A DNA stretch of 50,574 bases from an uncultured Gemmatimonadota bacterium (GCA_946887295.1 CAMPKP010000009.1:1-50574); one strand, 5' to 3'. Positions 1 through 16,378 are shown, counted from the first letter of the stretch. Translations and numbers: made by a program. The notes: generated from the letters alone by a model not told the origin.

Positions 1-269
1 GGGTAGATCGGCACGTCGGTGCAGCGGGCGGCGAGACAGCCGTAGTCCGCGATCGCCCACTCGGGCCGGTTCTCCGAGAGAATGCCCACGCGATCGCCCC
101 GGCGGACCCCCAGCTCCTGGAGGCCGATGCTGAGATCCTGGACCTGTTCGGCCATCTCCCGGTAGCCGATGGCCACCCACCGGCCCCCCCGCTTGGACCT
201 GAGCGCCACCGGCCGGTTGCCGAACCGGTCCATGGCCTCGAAGTAGAGCTGATTGAGGGTCCGCGGCGT
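1..269 (-). CDS. AMP-dependent long-chain acyl-CoA synthetase, N-terminal part
   Basis: The gene runs off the left edge, so only about 90 N-terminal residues are visible. The reading frame gives a typical long-chain acyl-CoA synthetase beginning: TLNQLYFEAMDRFGNRPVAL, then a YREMAEQV segment, a GVRRGDRVGILSENRPEWA segment and a CTDVPIYP segment. In this family that region leads into the AMP-binding core that activates fatty acids as acyl-adenylates and transfers them to CoA. No ATG, GTG or TTG is in frame near the expected N-terminus. The first ATG (position 233) would remove the conserved first dozen residues and has no ribosome binding site. A perfect AGGAGG (279-274) lies 4 bases before an in-frame ACG at 269, so that is given as the probable start with low confidence. 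The family call is secure. The gene follows the lipoprotein gene directly, its ribosome binding site overlapping that gene's stop codon. Confidence 0.75.
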
Positions 270-277
270 AGCGCCTC

Positions 278-967
278 CTACTGGAAGAGGGCGATGAAGC
301 GTTGGCCCGAGCCGGGGATCGGCGAGCCGTCGGTGCGATTGGCCCGCACTTCGACGATCGCCGTATCCGGCGGCACCTGCCCGGCTACCAGGCTCAAACC
401 CACCGTGGCGGTGCCGTCGGTCCCGGTATCGAGCGTATCGCTCCGTACCCCGCCCGTGAGCTGCACCACGGGGGCCGCGCCCGCGGCGGGCCGCGTGATC
501 TCGAAGATCACGGGACGCGCGCTCGCCGGCCCCGGGGGATCGAGGCTCTCGAGCCGGACCGCGAGCGTGGCGTTGACGGGGGGGTCGGCGTCGGCCGGAA
601 CGACGAGAACGGAGTCGACCGCGAGGATCAGCGTGTCGGCGGGCGTGAGAATCGAGAAGGCGACCCGCTCCGAGGCGAGCGTGCCCACGACCGCCTGCAC
701 GTCGCCGGTTCCCGGTGCGACGGCCGTCACCAGCCCGGCGGGGTCCACCGTCAGCGCCGCGTCGCTGGCGCGCCATTCGATCGCGGCGTCGACGACGTCT
801 CCCTGGGCGTCCAGGGCGCGGGCGGAGAGCTGGACCTGCTCGCCGACCTCCAGTGTCGGTACGTCGGGCAGCTCGATCTCCAGCGCCGCGACCCCGCCTT
901 CGCCCTCGTCCAGACCGCTGCATGCGGCCGCCGCGAGCAGCGGCAGCAGGTGCAGCCATCGCCTCAC
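278..967 (-). CDS. Exported lipoprotein with Ig-like (Big-type) domain
   Basis: A 229-residue protein starting at GTG, chosen because GTG overlaps the TGA of the upstream TPR gene (GTGA) and is followed at once by a signal peptide: MRRWLHLLPLLAAAAC, with Cys16 as the probable lipidated residue. The mature part starts with an acidic linker. Residues about 35-110 resemble bacterial Ig-like group 2 domains (LEVGEQVQLSARALDAQGDV, then a VDPAGLVTAVAPGTGDV segment). A second beta-rich part follows, ending in RFIALFQ. Such proteins sit on membrane surfaces or in the periplasm; no enzymatic motif is visible. It forms a pair with the TPR gene and precedes the acyl-CoA synthetase. A start further upstream would add residues unlike any signal sequence and is rejected. 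Confidence 0.7.
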   Translation of the reverse strand: MRRWLHLLPLLAAAACSGLDEGEGGVAALEIELPDVPTLEVGEQVQLSARALDAQGDVVDAAIEWRASDAALTVDPAGLVTAVAPGTGDVQAVVGTLASERVAFSILTPADTLILAVDSVLVVPADADPPVNATLAVRLESLDPPGPASARPVIFEITRPAAGAAPVVQLTGGVRSDTLDTGTDGTATVGLSLVAGQVPPDTAIVEVRANRTDGSPIPGSGQRFIALFQ

Positions 968-1407
968 AGCGTCTCCTGCGCCGGGCTGCTGGCGATGTCT
1001 CTCAGGGCGCTCTCTGCGTGACGAATCCACCGATCCGCGTCGGGCCCCTTGGGCGGCCGGGCGAGAAAGGCGCGCAGGTGCTCGGCGGCCTGCTGGGTGT
1101 CGCCCCGCTTGAGCAGAAGGAAGGCGACGCCGTAGTGCGCCCCGACGAGGCTCGCATCCAGCTCGAGCGCGCGCTTGTAGTGCCGGATCGCCTCCTCCGG
1201 CTGCCCGGTCTTGGTGAAGGCGATCGCCATGTTGAGCAGGATGCGCGAGTCGCTCGGGTTGTCCCGGAACGCGAGCCGATAGGAGGTGAGTGCCGCCTCG
1301 AAGTCGCCCTGACGCTCCAACGCCAGCCCCTCGTTCAGATAGTCGAGCCGCTGCGGCTGCAGCGACTCGCGGGGTTCCTTGCCGAGCATGCGTCTCAAGA
1401 AACTCAT
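964..1407 (-). CDS. TPR-repeat protein
   Basis: A 147-residue protein starting MSFLRRMLGKEPRESLQPQ. It consists of about three tetratricopeptide repeats: YLNEGLALERQGDFEAALTS, then a NPSDSRILLNMAIAFTKTGQ unit and an ELDASLVGAHYGVAFLLLKR unit. TPRs are helical scaffolds for protein contacts. No signal peptide or membrane segment is seen, so it is probably cytoplasmic. Its stop overlaps the start of the following lipoprotein gene by 4 bases, so the two are translationally coupled. A longer reading frame extends upstream, but its added residues are low-complexity and antisense to the phosphoribosyltransferase gene, so the ATG at 1407 is preferred. The exact role is unknown. Confidence 0.75.
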   Translation of the reverse strand: MSFLRRMLGKEPRESLQPQRLDYLNEGLALERQGDFEAALTSYRLAFRDNPSDSRILLNMAIAFTKTGQPEEAIRHYKRALELDASLVGAHYGVAFLLLKRGDTQQAAEHLRAFLARPPKGPDADRWIRHAESALRDIASSPAQETL

Positions 1408-1558
1408 GGGACGGTGGGTCTCCGAGCAAAGTCGAACTGGGACAACGCGTTGGGCTACCGCGAATCTAGTGATCAGCGCCGGTGGCCGCAACGCGAGCGC
1501 CCGGTTGCCGGGCCCGATGAACGGGCGTAGGTTGGGACAGCTCAACCAGGAGGTACGC

Positions 1559-2062
1559 ATGCGCCGCAGCCAACCGTCCGGGTCGAAGGGCGTGCTCGAG
1601 GTGGACTGGCCGTTCTTCGGCGAGCTGTGCCGCGCGCTCGCGCTGCGCGTCGCGCGGGAGTACGAGCCGGAGATCGTCCTCGGCATCGCCAAGGCGGGGG
1701 TGATCCCCGGCGTCGTGGTGGCGTCTATCCTCCAGTGCGAGTTCACCTCCATGGCCGTGACCCGGCAGGAAGCCGGGGCCCAGCCGGTCCTGGTGTCGGG
1801 CCCGCCGCCGACCATCCGGGGCCGGCGGGTGCTGATCGTGGACGAGACCTGCGACACCGGCAGCACGATGAAGCTCGCCCTGAACGAGGTCCGCGCGCTG
1901 CGGCCCGCGGAGGTGCGCACGGCGGTGTCCTTCAGGACCGGGGACTACGCCCCCGATTTCCACGCCTTCGAGACCGACAACTTCATCATCCTTCCATGGG
2001 ACCGCGAGATCATCCAGGGCGGTGAGCTGGTGATGCGCCCGGACTACGCGGCCCGCCTCTGA
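1559..2062 (+). CDS. Phosphoribosyltransferase family protein
   Basis: A 167-residue type I phosphoribosyltransferase. Residues 91-103 (VLIVDETCDTGST) form the PRPP-binding loop: hydrophobic strand, two acidic residues, then the T-G-S-T phosphate-binding turn. An N-terminal segment IVLGIAKAGVIPGVVVA provides the pyrophosphate-binding loop of the same fold. The start is fixed by AGGAGG five bases before ATG. Length and sequence resemble predicted purine-type transferases (COG2236/Gpt-like), but the hood region that sets substrate choice does not allow a base to be named. It is transcribed divergently from the TPR/lipoprotein pair, across 151 bases. The fold is certain; hypoxanthine, guanine or xanthine as substrate is a guess. 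Confidence 0.85.
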   Translation: MRRSQPSGSKGVLEVDWPFFGELCRALALRVAREYEPEIVLGIAKAGVIPGVVVASILQCEFTSMAVTRQEAGAQPVLVSGPPPTIRGRRVLIVDETCDTGSTMKLALNEVRALRPAEVRTAVSFRTGDYAPDFHAFETDNFIILPWDREIIQGGELVMRPDYAARL

Positions 2063-2126
2063 GATCGCTGCAACCTCCGGGGCTCTGACCCCGTCTAAGC
2101 AGGGTCCTCATCCCGGAGAGCCTCCG

Positions 2127-3185
2127 ATGCAGGTCCTGCCGACATTGACGCTGGGTTGCCTCCTGCTGGCTCCCGCACCCCTCGGGGCGCAACAGGGCGA
2201 GCGGTACACCCTGGAAGGCGACGACGTAGCGATCTACAACCTGGCCGGCACACTCACCGTGGAGCCCGGCACCGGCGGGGTGTCCGTGGACCTGGTCCGC
2301 GGGGGCACCGACGCCGCCAAGCTTCGCGTCGAGCGCGGCGAGATCGACGGCACCGAGACCCTTCGGGTCGTCTATCCGGCCCAGTCGGTCGTCTACCCCG
2401 GAATCGAGCGCGGCTCGTCCACTACCCTCAAGGTGCGGGACGACGGGACGTTCGGCGACGGCGACTCACGCGGCGACCACCGCGGCCGCAGGGTCGGCAT
2501 CTCCAGCGCCGGGGAGGGCCTCCACGCTCACGCCGATCTCAGGGTGCGCATGCCGGCGGGGCACCGGGTGTCGGTCCATCTCGCCGTGGGCAAGGTCTCG
2601 ATCGCCAATGTGAGCGGCGAGCTGGTGGTGGACGCCCACTCCGCGCCGGTGACCGTCTCCGGCACGAAGGGAGCCCTGGTGCTCGACGTTGGCGCCGGGC
2701 CGGTCCGGGTGAGCGGCGCCGAGGGCACTCTGAGCGTGGACACCGGCTCGGGGGAGGTCCAGGTGGCGGGGTTCAGCGGCGACGAGCTCTCCATCGACAC
2801 CGGCTCGGGAGGCGTGGTCGGCACCGACCTTCGGGCCACCGAGATCCGGATCGACACCGGCTCGGGCGATATCGAGCTCACCTCGGTCACCTCGCCGGTC
2901 CTCACCCTGGAGACCGGGAGCGGCCAGGTCGCCGCGGAGCTGAGCGGGCCCTTGCGTGAGCTGGCGGTGGAGACCGGCTCCGGCGACATCTCGGTGCGCG
3001 CCCCGGCGTCGTTGGCGGCGGAGATCGAGATCGAGACGGCGAGCGGCGGGATCGAGACCGACTTTCCGCTGCAGGTGACCCGCCATTCCCGCGACCACGT
3101 GGTCGGCCGGATCGGCGAGGGGACCGGCCGGGTGGCGATCGAGACAGGGTCCGGCGACGTCCGCCTGCTCAGGAACCCGAACTGA
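2127..3185 (+). CDS. Exported DUF4097 (Toast-rack) beta-repeat protein
   Basis: A 352-residue protein with a signal peptide (MQVLPTLTLGCLLLAPAPLG, cleavage probably after AQ). The C-terminal half is built of short beta repeats of about 18-20 residues, each containing a D/E-T-G-S-G turn: DTGSGEVQV, DTGSGGVVG, DTGSGDIEL, ETGSGQVAA, ETGSGDISV, ETASGGIET and ETGSGDVRL. This is the pattern of the DUF4097/Toast-rack family, right-handed beta solenoids often found with envelope-stress systems. No catalytic residues are evident. It probably acts in the periplasm or on the cell surface. Its 3' end overlaps the convergent V4R gene by 17 bases. Family confidence is good; function is unknown. Confidence 0.8.
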   Translation: MQVLPTLTLGCLLLAPAPLGAQQGERYTLEGDDVAIYNLAGTLTVEPGTGGVSVDLVRGGTDAAKLRVERGEIDGTETLRVVYPAQSVVYPGIERGSSTTLKVRDDGTFGDGDSRGDHRGRRVGISSAGEGLHAHADLRVRMPAGHRVSVHLAVGKVSIANVSGELVVDAHSAPVTVSGTKGALVLDVGAGPVRVSGAEGTLSVDTGSGEVQVAGFSGDELSIDTGSGGVVGTDLRATEIRIDTGSGDIELTSVTSPVLTLETGSGQVAAELSGPLRELAVETGSGDISVRAPASLAAEIEIETASGGIETDFPLQVTRHSRDHVVGRIGEGTGRVAIETGSGDVRLLRNPN

Positions 3186-3765
3186 CTCCCAGCGCCTCGG
3201 CGTAGCCCGCGCCCTGGGCCATCCGGTCGTAGAGGGTGCTCAGGGTCTCGGGCGAGCCGGCCAGGAAGCGGCAGCGGCTGTCGCCCCGGGAGCGGCACTC
3301 CACCTCCATCACCGCCACCAGTCCGTCGGACAGGCGCCCGAAGAAATCCGCCAACATCCCGCAGGTGAGGTGACACGAAGGGAACTCGCCGCCGCCCGCT
3401 TCCACTGCTTCCGCCCATTCCGCGGAATCGAGCGCGAGAACCGAATCGCCCAGCGGTGTCGCCTCCAGCCGTCCCCATCCCTGGTCGGCGAAGAATGCCG
3501 ACAGCGTCTCGCTCAGGAACTCGGCATCGAGCTGTCGAGGCTCCTCCACGCCGCGGGTGGCGAGGAGCCAGTCCCTGAACTCGTCGTACAGCTCCTCTCC
3601 CCCCGCGAACCCCGCTTCCTGGAGGTAGGTCGAAGCCTGGAGCCCGGTGTCGCGCTCCAGGACCGCGCGAAGCTGATGCAGCACGCGGCGGCCGAGCCTG
3701 AGGCCGCCGTGGTGCGGATGGGTATGGTCGGTAGTCATCGGTGTCGGGGGTTGAGGACGCTGCAT
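3169..3765 (-). CDS. V4R-domain protein
   Basis: A 198-residue protein ending in a V4R (4-vinyl reductase) domain, recognisable from SCHLTCGMLADFFGRL and the later ECRSRGDSRCRFLAGSPE. The cysteines of these two segments (about residues 130-170) are the conserved metal- or ligand-binding cysteines of this family, which includes BchJ-like proteins and sensor domains of XylR-type regulators. A His-rich stretch (TTDHTHPHHGG) is near the N-terminus. Two starts are possible: ATG at 3765, one base after the ligA stop (coupled translation, chosen here), or ATG at 3738. It is the last gene of a GAF protein - LigA - V4R operon. A small-molecule sensing role is plausible but not shown. Confidence 0.75.
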   Translation of the reverse strand: MQRPQPPTPMTTDHTHPHHGGLRLGRRVLHQLRAVLERDTGLQASTYLQEAGFAGGEELYDEFRDWLLATRGVEEPRQLDAEFLSETLSAFFADQGWGRLEATPLGDSVLALDSAEWAEAVEAGGGEFPSCHLTCGMLADFFGRLSDGLVAVMEVECRSRGDSRCRFLAGSPETLSTLYDRMAQGAGYAEALGVSSGS

Positions 3766-3766
3766 C

Positions 3767-6561
<2,795 letters not shown>

Positions 6562-6711
6562 GTCGGTATCCAGGGTGGATGTCTAGGCTCATAATAAGAC
6601 TCTTGTGCCGCGGCGAAAGCCGTGAACCAACCTGCAGTTGCGGTGTCAAATCCCTGAGGTGTCGCGATGGTTGACGCCGTCTGCAGCCCGGCTAGGTTGC
6701 ACCCGTCCGGG

Positions 6712-7494
6712 CTACTCCTTGTCCGCGATCCGTTTCGCCAGTCCCGCCGCCTGCTCTCGATACAGCGGGTCGAGCAGCTCGCGGTCGGGCAGCGCACCGA
6801 TCCGGGCCAGCTGGTCCCGCGCCTCCTGGTACCGCTTGCGGTCGGCGTAGATCCTCGCCAGCTCCAGGCGATGGGAGATCCGGGCCGGATCGAGCTGCAC
6901 CGCTCGCTGCAGGTTGGCGATCGCCTGCTCCCACGAGGCCTGGCCGAAGATGCCGGCGCCGAGAAAGCGCTTGGCGAAGAACCGGCTGATTCCCGAGAGC
7001 CGCATGATCTCGGCGTTCCACCGGCCCAACACGTGGTAGGCGCCGTCGTAGTCGGGATCGAGCTGGAGGGTCCTGAGAGCCTCGTCGTGGACGATGCGCG
7101 CCCGCCGGATCCGCGCTTGCTTGCCCCTGGTGAGCGAGGCGAGTCCGACGGAAGCGGCCACCGCGAAATGTCCCTCGGGCCCCATGGAGTCCGCGGCGAC
7201 GGCCCGGCGGGCCAGCACCTCGGCCCGGGCATACAGCGAGTCGCGCTCGGAACTCTTGATGCTGTCGGGGATCTGCTGGCCCTGGTCCAGCAGCGCGACG
7301 GCGGCGCGCCAGTTGGCGGCGTAGTCGCTGGAATCGAGCGCGAGCGCGGCGTCGAAGTGGGCCAGGCCGGTGCGAAGATCGTGGGCCTCGATCGCCGCCG
7401 ATCCCATGGAGACGTGGTCCGCCACTGATTGGCCGGCGAGCGCCGCCAACGGGGCGGTCCAGAGCAGGCCGGCGCCGAGGAGCCGAAAGAACAT
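6712..7494 (-). CDS. Exported TPR protein (RMD1-like arrangement)
   Basis: A 260-residue protein with a signal peptide (MFFRLLGAGLLWTAPLAALA, cleavage probably after LAG). It has helical repeats of TPR type: SMGSAAIEAHDLRTGLAHFD, a DSSDYAANWRAAVALLDQGQ unit, a QLDPDYDGAYHVLGRWNAEI unit and a QLDPARISHRLELARIYADR unit. The spacing of GPEGHFAVAASVG and YHVLGRWNAEIMRL resembles the TPR regions of regulator-of-microtubule-dynamics-like bacterial proteins. It should be periplasmic or membrane-associated. It is divergent from the nucleoside phosphorylase gene, the two starts being only 30 bases apart. The function is unknown. Confidence 0.75.
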   Translation of the reverse strand: MFFRLLGAGLLWTAPLAALAGQSVADHVSMGSAAIEAHDLRTGLAHFDAALALDSSDYAANWRAAVALLDQGQQIPDSIKSSERDSLYARAEVLARRAVAADSMGPEGHFAVAASVGLASLTRGKQARIRRARIVHDEALRTLQLDPDYDGAYHVLGRWNAEIMRLSGISRFFAKRFLGAGIFGQASWEQAIANLQRAVQLDPARISHRLELARIYADRKRYQEARDQLARIGALPDRELLDPLYREQAAGLAKRIADKE

Positions 7495-7524
7495 GCGAGC
7501 GATAGTCTCCGGAGAAGGCTCCGA

Positions 7525-8859
7525 ATGGTGATTCCCTCACTGATTCAACACAAGCGGGACGGCCACGCCATCGCCCCGGAGGACTGGGCGCGACTGGTCT
7601 CCCAGTACACCGCGGGCCGGATTCCCGACTACCAGATCTCGGCGCTGCTGATGGCCGTGTTCTTCCGCGGCCTGGAGCCGAGCGAATTGGCGGCTCTCAC
7701 CGAAGCCATGCTGGCCTCGGGCGACCGCCTCCGGTTCGACGGCTTCTCCCTGCCGCGGGTGGACAAGCACTCCACCGGTGGGGTAGGGGACAAGGTGTCC
7801 CTGCTCCTCGCGCCGATGGCCGCGAGCTGCGGGGTCGCGGTGCCGATGATGTCCGGCCGCGGTCTGGGGCACACCGGCGGAACCCTCGACAAGCTGGAGG
7901 CGATCCCCGGGTTCCGCACCGGGCTTTCTCTCGCGGAAGCGAAGGCCCAGATCGAGCGCCTCGGCTGCGCCATGCTGGGCCAGACGCCGGAGATCGCGCC
8001 TGCGGATCGGAAGCTCTACGCCCTGCGCGACGTCACCGGCACGGTGGAGTCCATCCCGCTCATCTCGGCCAGCATCATGTCCAAGAAGCTCGCCGAGGGG
8101 CTCAACGGCCTGGTGCTCGACGTCAAGACCGGAAGCGGGGCGTTCATCCCCGACCCGGAGCGTGCCGTCGAGCTCGCGCGGACCATGATCGCGCTGGGCG
8201 AGGCGCGCGACTGTCCCACCGTTGCCCTCCTCACCGCCATGGACCGGCCGCTGGGCAGGGCCTGCGGGCACTCCCTCGAGGTGGAGGAGGCGCTGGAGGG
8301 ACTGCGGGGCAACGGGCCCGACGATCTGATGGAGGTCACCTACGCGCTCGGCGTCGAGATGCTGCTGCTGGTCGGCGTCGCCGCAGACCCCTCCGAAGCG
8401 CGGCGACGGCTCGAGGAGTCGGTCTCGTCGGGGCGGGCTCTCGAGACGTTCGGCCGGGTCATCGAGGCGCAGGGCGGCAACCCTGCCGTGGTCGACGATC
8501 CCGGTATCCTGCCCCAGGCCGGCGCGGTCGAGGTGTTCCGGGCTCCCAGAAGCGGTGTGGTGACGGCGGTGGAGCCGCGGCGCATCGGGCGCGCGATCCT
8601 CGAGCTCGGTGGCGGCCGGGTGACGATCGAGGACGAGATCGATCCGGCGGTGGGCTTCGTGATCACCGTGAAGCCCGGCGACACGGTGCGCGAGGGCGAT
8701 CCGGTAGCTTCCGTCTTCGCCCGCGATGAGCCGGGGGCGGCCGGTGGACTCGCGGCCCTGGGCGAGGCGATCGCCATCGGCGAGGAGGGGCGGCTCTCGC
8801 CGCTGATCACGCACCGCATCACGGCGCGCGGAGTCGAGGTCCGCGCGGGGGCGCGATAG
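7525..8859 (+). CDS. deoA: Pyrimidine nucleoside (thymidine) phosphorylase
   Basis: A 444-residue protein matching the full length of the family. It splits thymidine or uridine with phosphate into base and (deoxy)ribose-1-phosphate in nucleoside salvage. The signature KHSTGGVGDK is at residues 81-90, followed by MMSGRGLGHTGGTLDKLEA (phosphate and nucleoside binding) and SASIMSKKLAEGLNGLVLDV. The C-terminal domain has the expected AVEVFRAPRSGVV and PAVGFVITVKPGDTV segments. The ATG at 7525 is chosen because MVIPSLIQHKRDG aligns with family N-termini; an earlier start would run into the divergent TPR gene. The symbol could equally be pdp, since one enzyme often serves both uridine and thymidine. 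The next gene starts one base after its stop. Confidence 0.95.
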   Translation: MVIPSLIQHKRDGHAIAPEDWARLVSQYTAGRIPDYQISALLMAVFFRGLEPSELAALTEAMLASGDRLRFDGFSLPRVDKHSTGGVGDKVSLLLAPMAASCGVAVPMMSGRGLGHTGGTLDKLEAIPGFRTGLSLAEAKAQIERLGCAMLGQTPEIAPADRKLYALRDVTGTVESIPLISASIMSKKLAEGLNGLVLDVKTGSGAFIPDPERAVELARTMIALGEARDCPTVALLTAMDRPLGRACGHSLEVEEALEGLRGNGPDDLMEVTYALGVEMLLLVGVAADPSEARRRLEESVSSGRALETFGRVIEAQGGNPAVVDDPGILPQAGAVEVFRAPRSGVVTAVEPRRIGRAILELGGGRVTIEDEIDPAVGFVITVKPGDTVREGDPVASVFARDEPGAAGGLAALGEAIAIGEEGRLSPLITHRITARGVEVRAGAR

Positions 8860-8860
8860 C

Positions 8861-9118
8861 GTGCCGTTCTTCACCGGGCCCGTGCCCGCCGTCCTGCTCG
8901 CGGGCGTGCTGATCGTCGCGGTGGCGCTCTGGCTGCTGCGCGACCGGCGCCACCCGGGGCCCCGGCTGTACGGGGCCGATGGAATCGACCGGGAGGAGCT
9001 CGAAGAGGCCGAGCGCGAGGTGCGGGAGCTCGAGGCGCGAGGCATGCCGGACGAGGAGCGGCCCGGGGACGACTGGGGCCCGGGCACCGGCCGTCCCCGC
9101 CCCCCTACCCGGCTCTGA
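8861..9118 (+). CDS. Small single-span membrane protein
   Basis: An 85-residue protein starting at GTG one base after the deoA stop. Residues about 7-27 (PVPAVLLAGVLIVAVALWLL) make one membrane span. A basic stretch (RDRRH) follows, then an acidic, probably helical region (REELEEAEREVRELEARGMP) and a Pro/Gly-rich tail. By the positive-inside rule the tail is cytoplasmic. No family is recognised. The close spacing suggests translation coupled to deoA, and the sigma factor gene follows after 14 bases. Confidence 0.6.
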   Translation: MPFFTGPVPAVLLAGVLIVAVALWLLRDRRHPGPRLYGADGIDREELEEAEREVRELEARGMPDEERPGDDWGPGTGRPRPPTRL

Positions 9119-9132
9119 CCGAGGACGGGAAC

Positions 9133-9702
9133 ATGGACACCGAGGGAAGCACTCCGCCGGGCGAGGTGACGCGCCTGCTGGAGGCGGCGGAGGCGGGCGA
9201 CAGCAAGGCGCTGGAGCGGCTGGTCCCGCTGGTCTACGAGGACCTGCGGCGGGTGGCCCACCGGCAGCTCGACCGCGAGGGCGGGGGCCACACGCTCCAG
9301 ACCACGGGGCTCATTCACGAGGCGTATCTGAAGCTCGCCGGCGGGGGCTCGGTGAGCGCTACCAACCGCGCTCACTTCCTCGCCATCGCCGCCCGCGCGA
9401 TGCGGCAGGTCCTGGTCGACTACGCCCGGCGGCGGAAGGCGGCCAAGCGAGGCGGCGGCGCGATCTCGGTGACCCTGGGCGACGAGCCCGGGCCGGCCGA
9501 CGCCTCCGCGGAGGATCTGCTCGCGCTCGACGCGGCATTGCAGGAGCTCGACCCGCGGCAGCGGCAGGTGATCGAGTGCCGGTTCTTCGGCGGCATGGAG
9601 GAGAAGGACATCGCGATCGCCCTCGGCGTGTCGGAGCGGACCGTGCGACGGGACTGGGTGAAGGCCCGCGCCTGGCTGTACCAGGCGCTCTACCCGACCT
9701 GA
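9133..9702 (+). CDS. ECF-type RNA polymerase sigma factor (TIGR02999-like)
   Basis: A 189-residue ECF sigma factor. Region 2 is seen at about residues 20-95 (VYEDLRRVAHRQLDRE, HTLQTTGLIHEAYLKLAGG, HFLAIAARAMRQVLVDYARR). Region 4 is at about 130-185 (DPRQRQVIECRFFGGMEEKD, then the helix-turn-helix IAIALGVSERTVRRDWVKA). The HTLQTTGLIHEAYLKL segment is the hallmark of the subgroup common in Acidobacteria, Planctomycetes and Gemmatimonadetes, which typically sits beside a Ser/Thr kinase and lacks a classical anti-sigma gene. That is the arrangement here: the kinase starts 95 bases downstream. The ATG at 9133 has GAGGACGGGAAC upstream as ribosome binding site. Confidence 0.93.
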   Translation: MDTEGSTPPGEVTRLLEAAEAGDSKALERLVPLVYEDLRRVAHRQLDREGGGHTLQTTGLIHEAYLKLAGGGSVSATNRAHFLAIAARAMRQVLVDYARRRKAAKRGGGAISVTLGDEPGPADASAEDLLALDAALQELDPRQRQVIECRFFGGMEEKDIAIALGVSERTVRRDWVKARAWLYQALYPT

Positions 9703-9797
9703 GGTCCACCGCTTCCGGGGCCGCCTCGCGCCCTTGCCCTGCTGGCCTTCCCCGGTCCCTCTCCGCATATTCCGGCCATTCCTCAACCAGGGCTCCG

Positions 9798-12965
<3,168 letters not shown>

Positions 12966-12993
12966 GAGGCCGGAGGAGCGCCCCGCACCCGGC

Positions 12994-14406
12994 TCACCGG
13001 CCGCCGATGTCCACGGCGATGGAGCGCCACTTCCCCTGATTGAATCGCAGCACGCTCAGCACGCAACGCGTCGCGTGCCCCACCAGGATCGCCAGCCAGA
13101 TGTCGAGGGGCTCCAGGGTGCCCATGCGCTGGATGACGAAGCAGATGCCCAGCGGAACGAGCACCTGCGAGACGATGGAGATGTAGAGCGGGCTCCGGGT
13201 GTCTCCCGTGCCCTGGAGGCCGCCCGTGTACGTAAGAGCGGCGGCCACCAGCAGGCCGGAGAGGCTGAGCACGTGCAGCAGCTGCACTCCGATCTCCAGC
13301 ACCGCCGGGTCGCGCATGCCGAAGATCGCGAGCAGCTGTCGCGGGAAGGCCAGAAAGACGACGCCGATGAGCACCGCACCCGCCATGCCGTAGCGCGCGG
13401 CGATGTGAACGGCCCGCTCGGCCCGGTCCGGCCGCGCGGCGCCCAGATTCTGTCCCGCCACGGCCGCGGCCGCGCCCATCAGTCCCACCGATGTCCAGGT
13501 GACCAGCGAGAACAGCTGGGTGTAGCCCACCGCGAACGCGGCCTGAGCCGCCGCGCTCTGCGCCAGCGAGCCGATGAAGGCCAGCATCAGCACGCCACCG
13601 ACGTTCATCGCGATGCCCTGGATTCCCGTGGGCAAGCCGAACCGGAACAGCGCGCGAATGATGGTCCAGTCCGGCCCCCAGCCCTCTCCCCGAGGGAAAG
13701 ACACCACCCAGTCCCCCCGCCACAACTTCACCATCGAGTAGACCGCCAGAAGCCCTGAGGCGATCACCGTTCCCATCGCCGAGCCGGCGGTGCCGAAGGA
13801 CGGGATCGGTCCCAGTCCCCGGATGAAGATGACGTTCAGGACGAGATTCAGCACCGTCAGTGCGATGCCGAGAACCATGGGCGTCCGCGCGTCCCCCGCG
13901 GAGCGCAGCGCGCCGCTCAGCATGTAGAAGACGAGCATGCCGCTGATGAACAGGAACATGATGCGAAGGAACGGCAGCGCTTCCGCCTGGACCTCGGGGG
14001 TCGCGTTGACCAGGTCGAGCAGGGAGGGGGAGAGCAGATATCCGAGAGGGGCCAGCACCAGGAGGGAGAGGCCCACGGCCGTCAGAAAAGCCTGGTAGAC
14101 CGTCCGGTTCACCCTGGCTTCCTCGCCGGCCCCGGCGAAGCGCGCGACCAGCACGCTCATCCCGGTGAACAACGAGTTGATGAAGATGATGACGACGATG
14201 ATGATCTGCCACGCGACGCCGATCGCGGCGTTGCCCGTGAAGCCGACCAGGTGCCCCACCAGCACGTGGTCCACGATGCCTTGCAGTCCACCGATGACGT
14301 TGGTGACCATGGTCGGCCAGGCGAGCTTCCAGACCGCCGAGCGGAGTGGCCCCTCGACGATGGACCGATCGTACCGCGGCTTGTCCGGGGCGGAGGCGTC
14401 GCTCAC
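12994..14406 (-). CDS. MATE family efflux transporter
   Basis: A 470-residue inner-membrane protein with the twelve-helix pattern of multidrug and toxic compound extrusion carriers, which export organic cations or drugs by Na+ or H+ antiport. Typical family segments are LAWPTMVTNVIGGLQGIVDH near the N-terminus, LFTGMSVLVARFAGAGEEA, SGALRSAGDARTPMVLGIAL in the first half, and TWTSVGLMGAAAAVAGQNLG and TYTGGLQGTGDTRSPLYISI in the second half, reflecting the internal duplication. The start is GTG at 14406, 19 bases after the gyrB stop, so it may be read through from gyrB. The substrate is unknown. It converges with the kinase gene over a 28-base gap in which only a weak 6-base inverted repeat is visible. 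Confidence 0.93.
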   Translation of the reverse strand: MSDASAPDKPRYDRSIVEGPLRSAVWKLAWPTMVTNVIGGLQGIVDHVLVGHLVGFTGNAAIGVAWQIIIVVIIFINSLFTGMSVLVARFAGAGEEARVNRTVYQAFLTAVGLSLLVLAPLGYLLSPSLLDLVNATPEVQAEALPFLRIMFLFISGMLVFYMLSGALRSAGDARTPMVLGIALTVLNLVLNVIFIRGLGPIPSFGTAGSAMGTVIASGLLAVYSMVKLWRGDWVVSFPRGEGWGPDWTIIRALFRFGLPTGIQGIAMNVGGVLMLAFIGSLAQSAAAQAAFAVGYTQLFSLVTWTSVGLMGAAAAVAGQNLGAARPDRAERAVHIAARYGMAGAVLIGVVFLAFPRQLLAIFGMRDPAVLEIGVQLLHVLSLSGLLVAAALTYTGGLQGTGDTRSPLYISIVSQVLVPLGICFVIQRMGTLEPLDIWLAILVGHATRCVLSVLRFNQGKWRSIAVDIGGR

Positions 14407-14425
14407 CGTGGCCGCCCCGGGGGTC

Positions 14426-16378
<1,953 letters not shown>

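Noticed and set aside
2078..2093. CGGGG-ctctga-CCCCG hairpin after the phosphoribosyltransferase gene as a terminator
   Set aside because: The stem is only five bases and no T-run follows. At this GC content such a stem is expected by chance.
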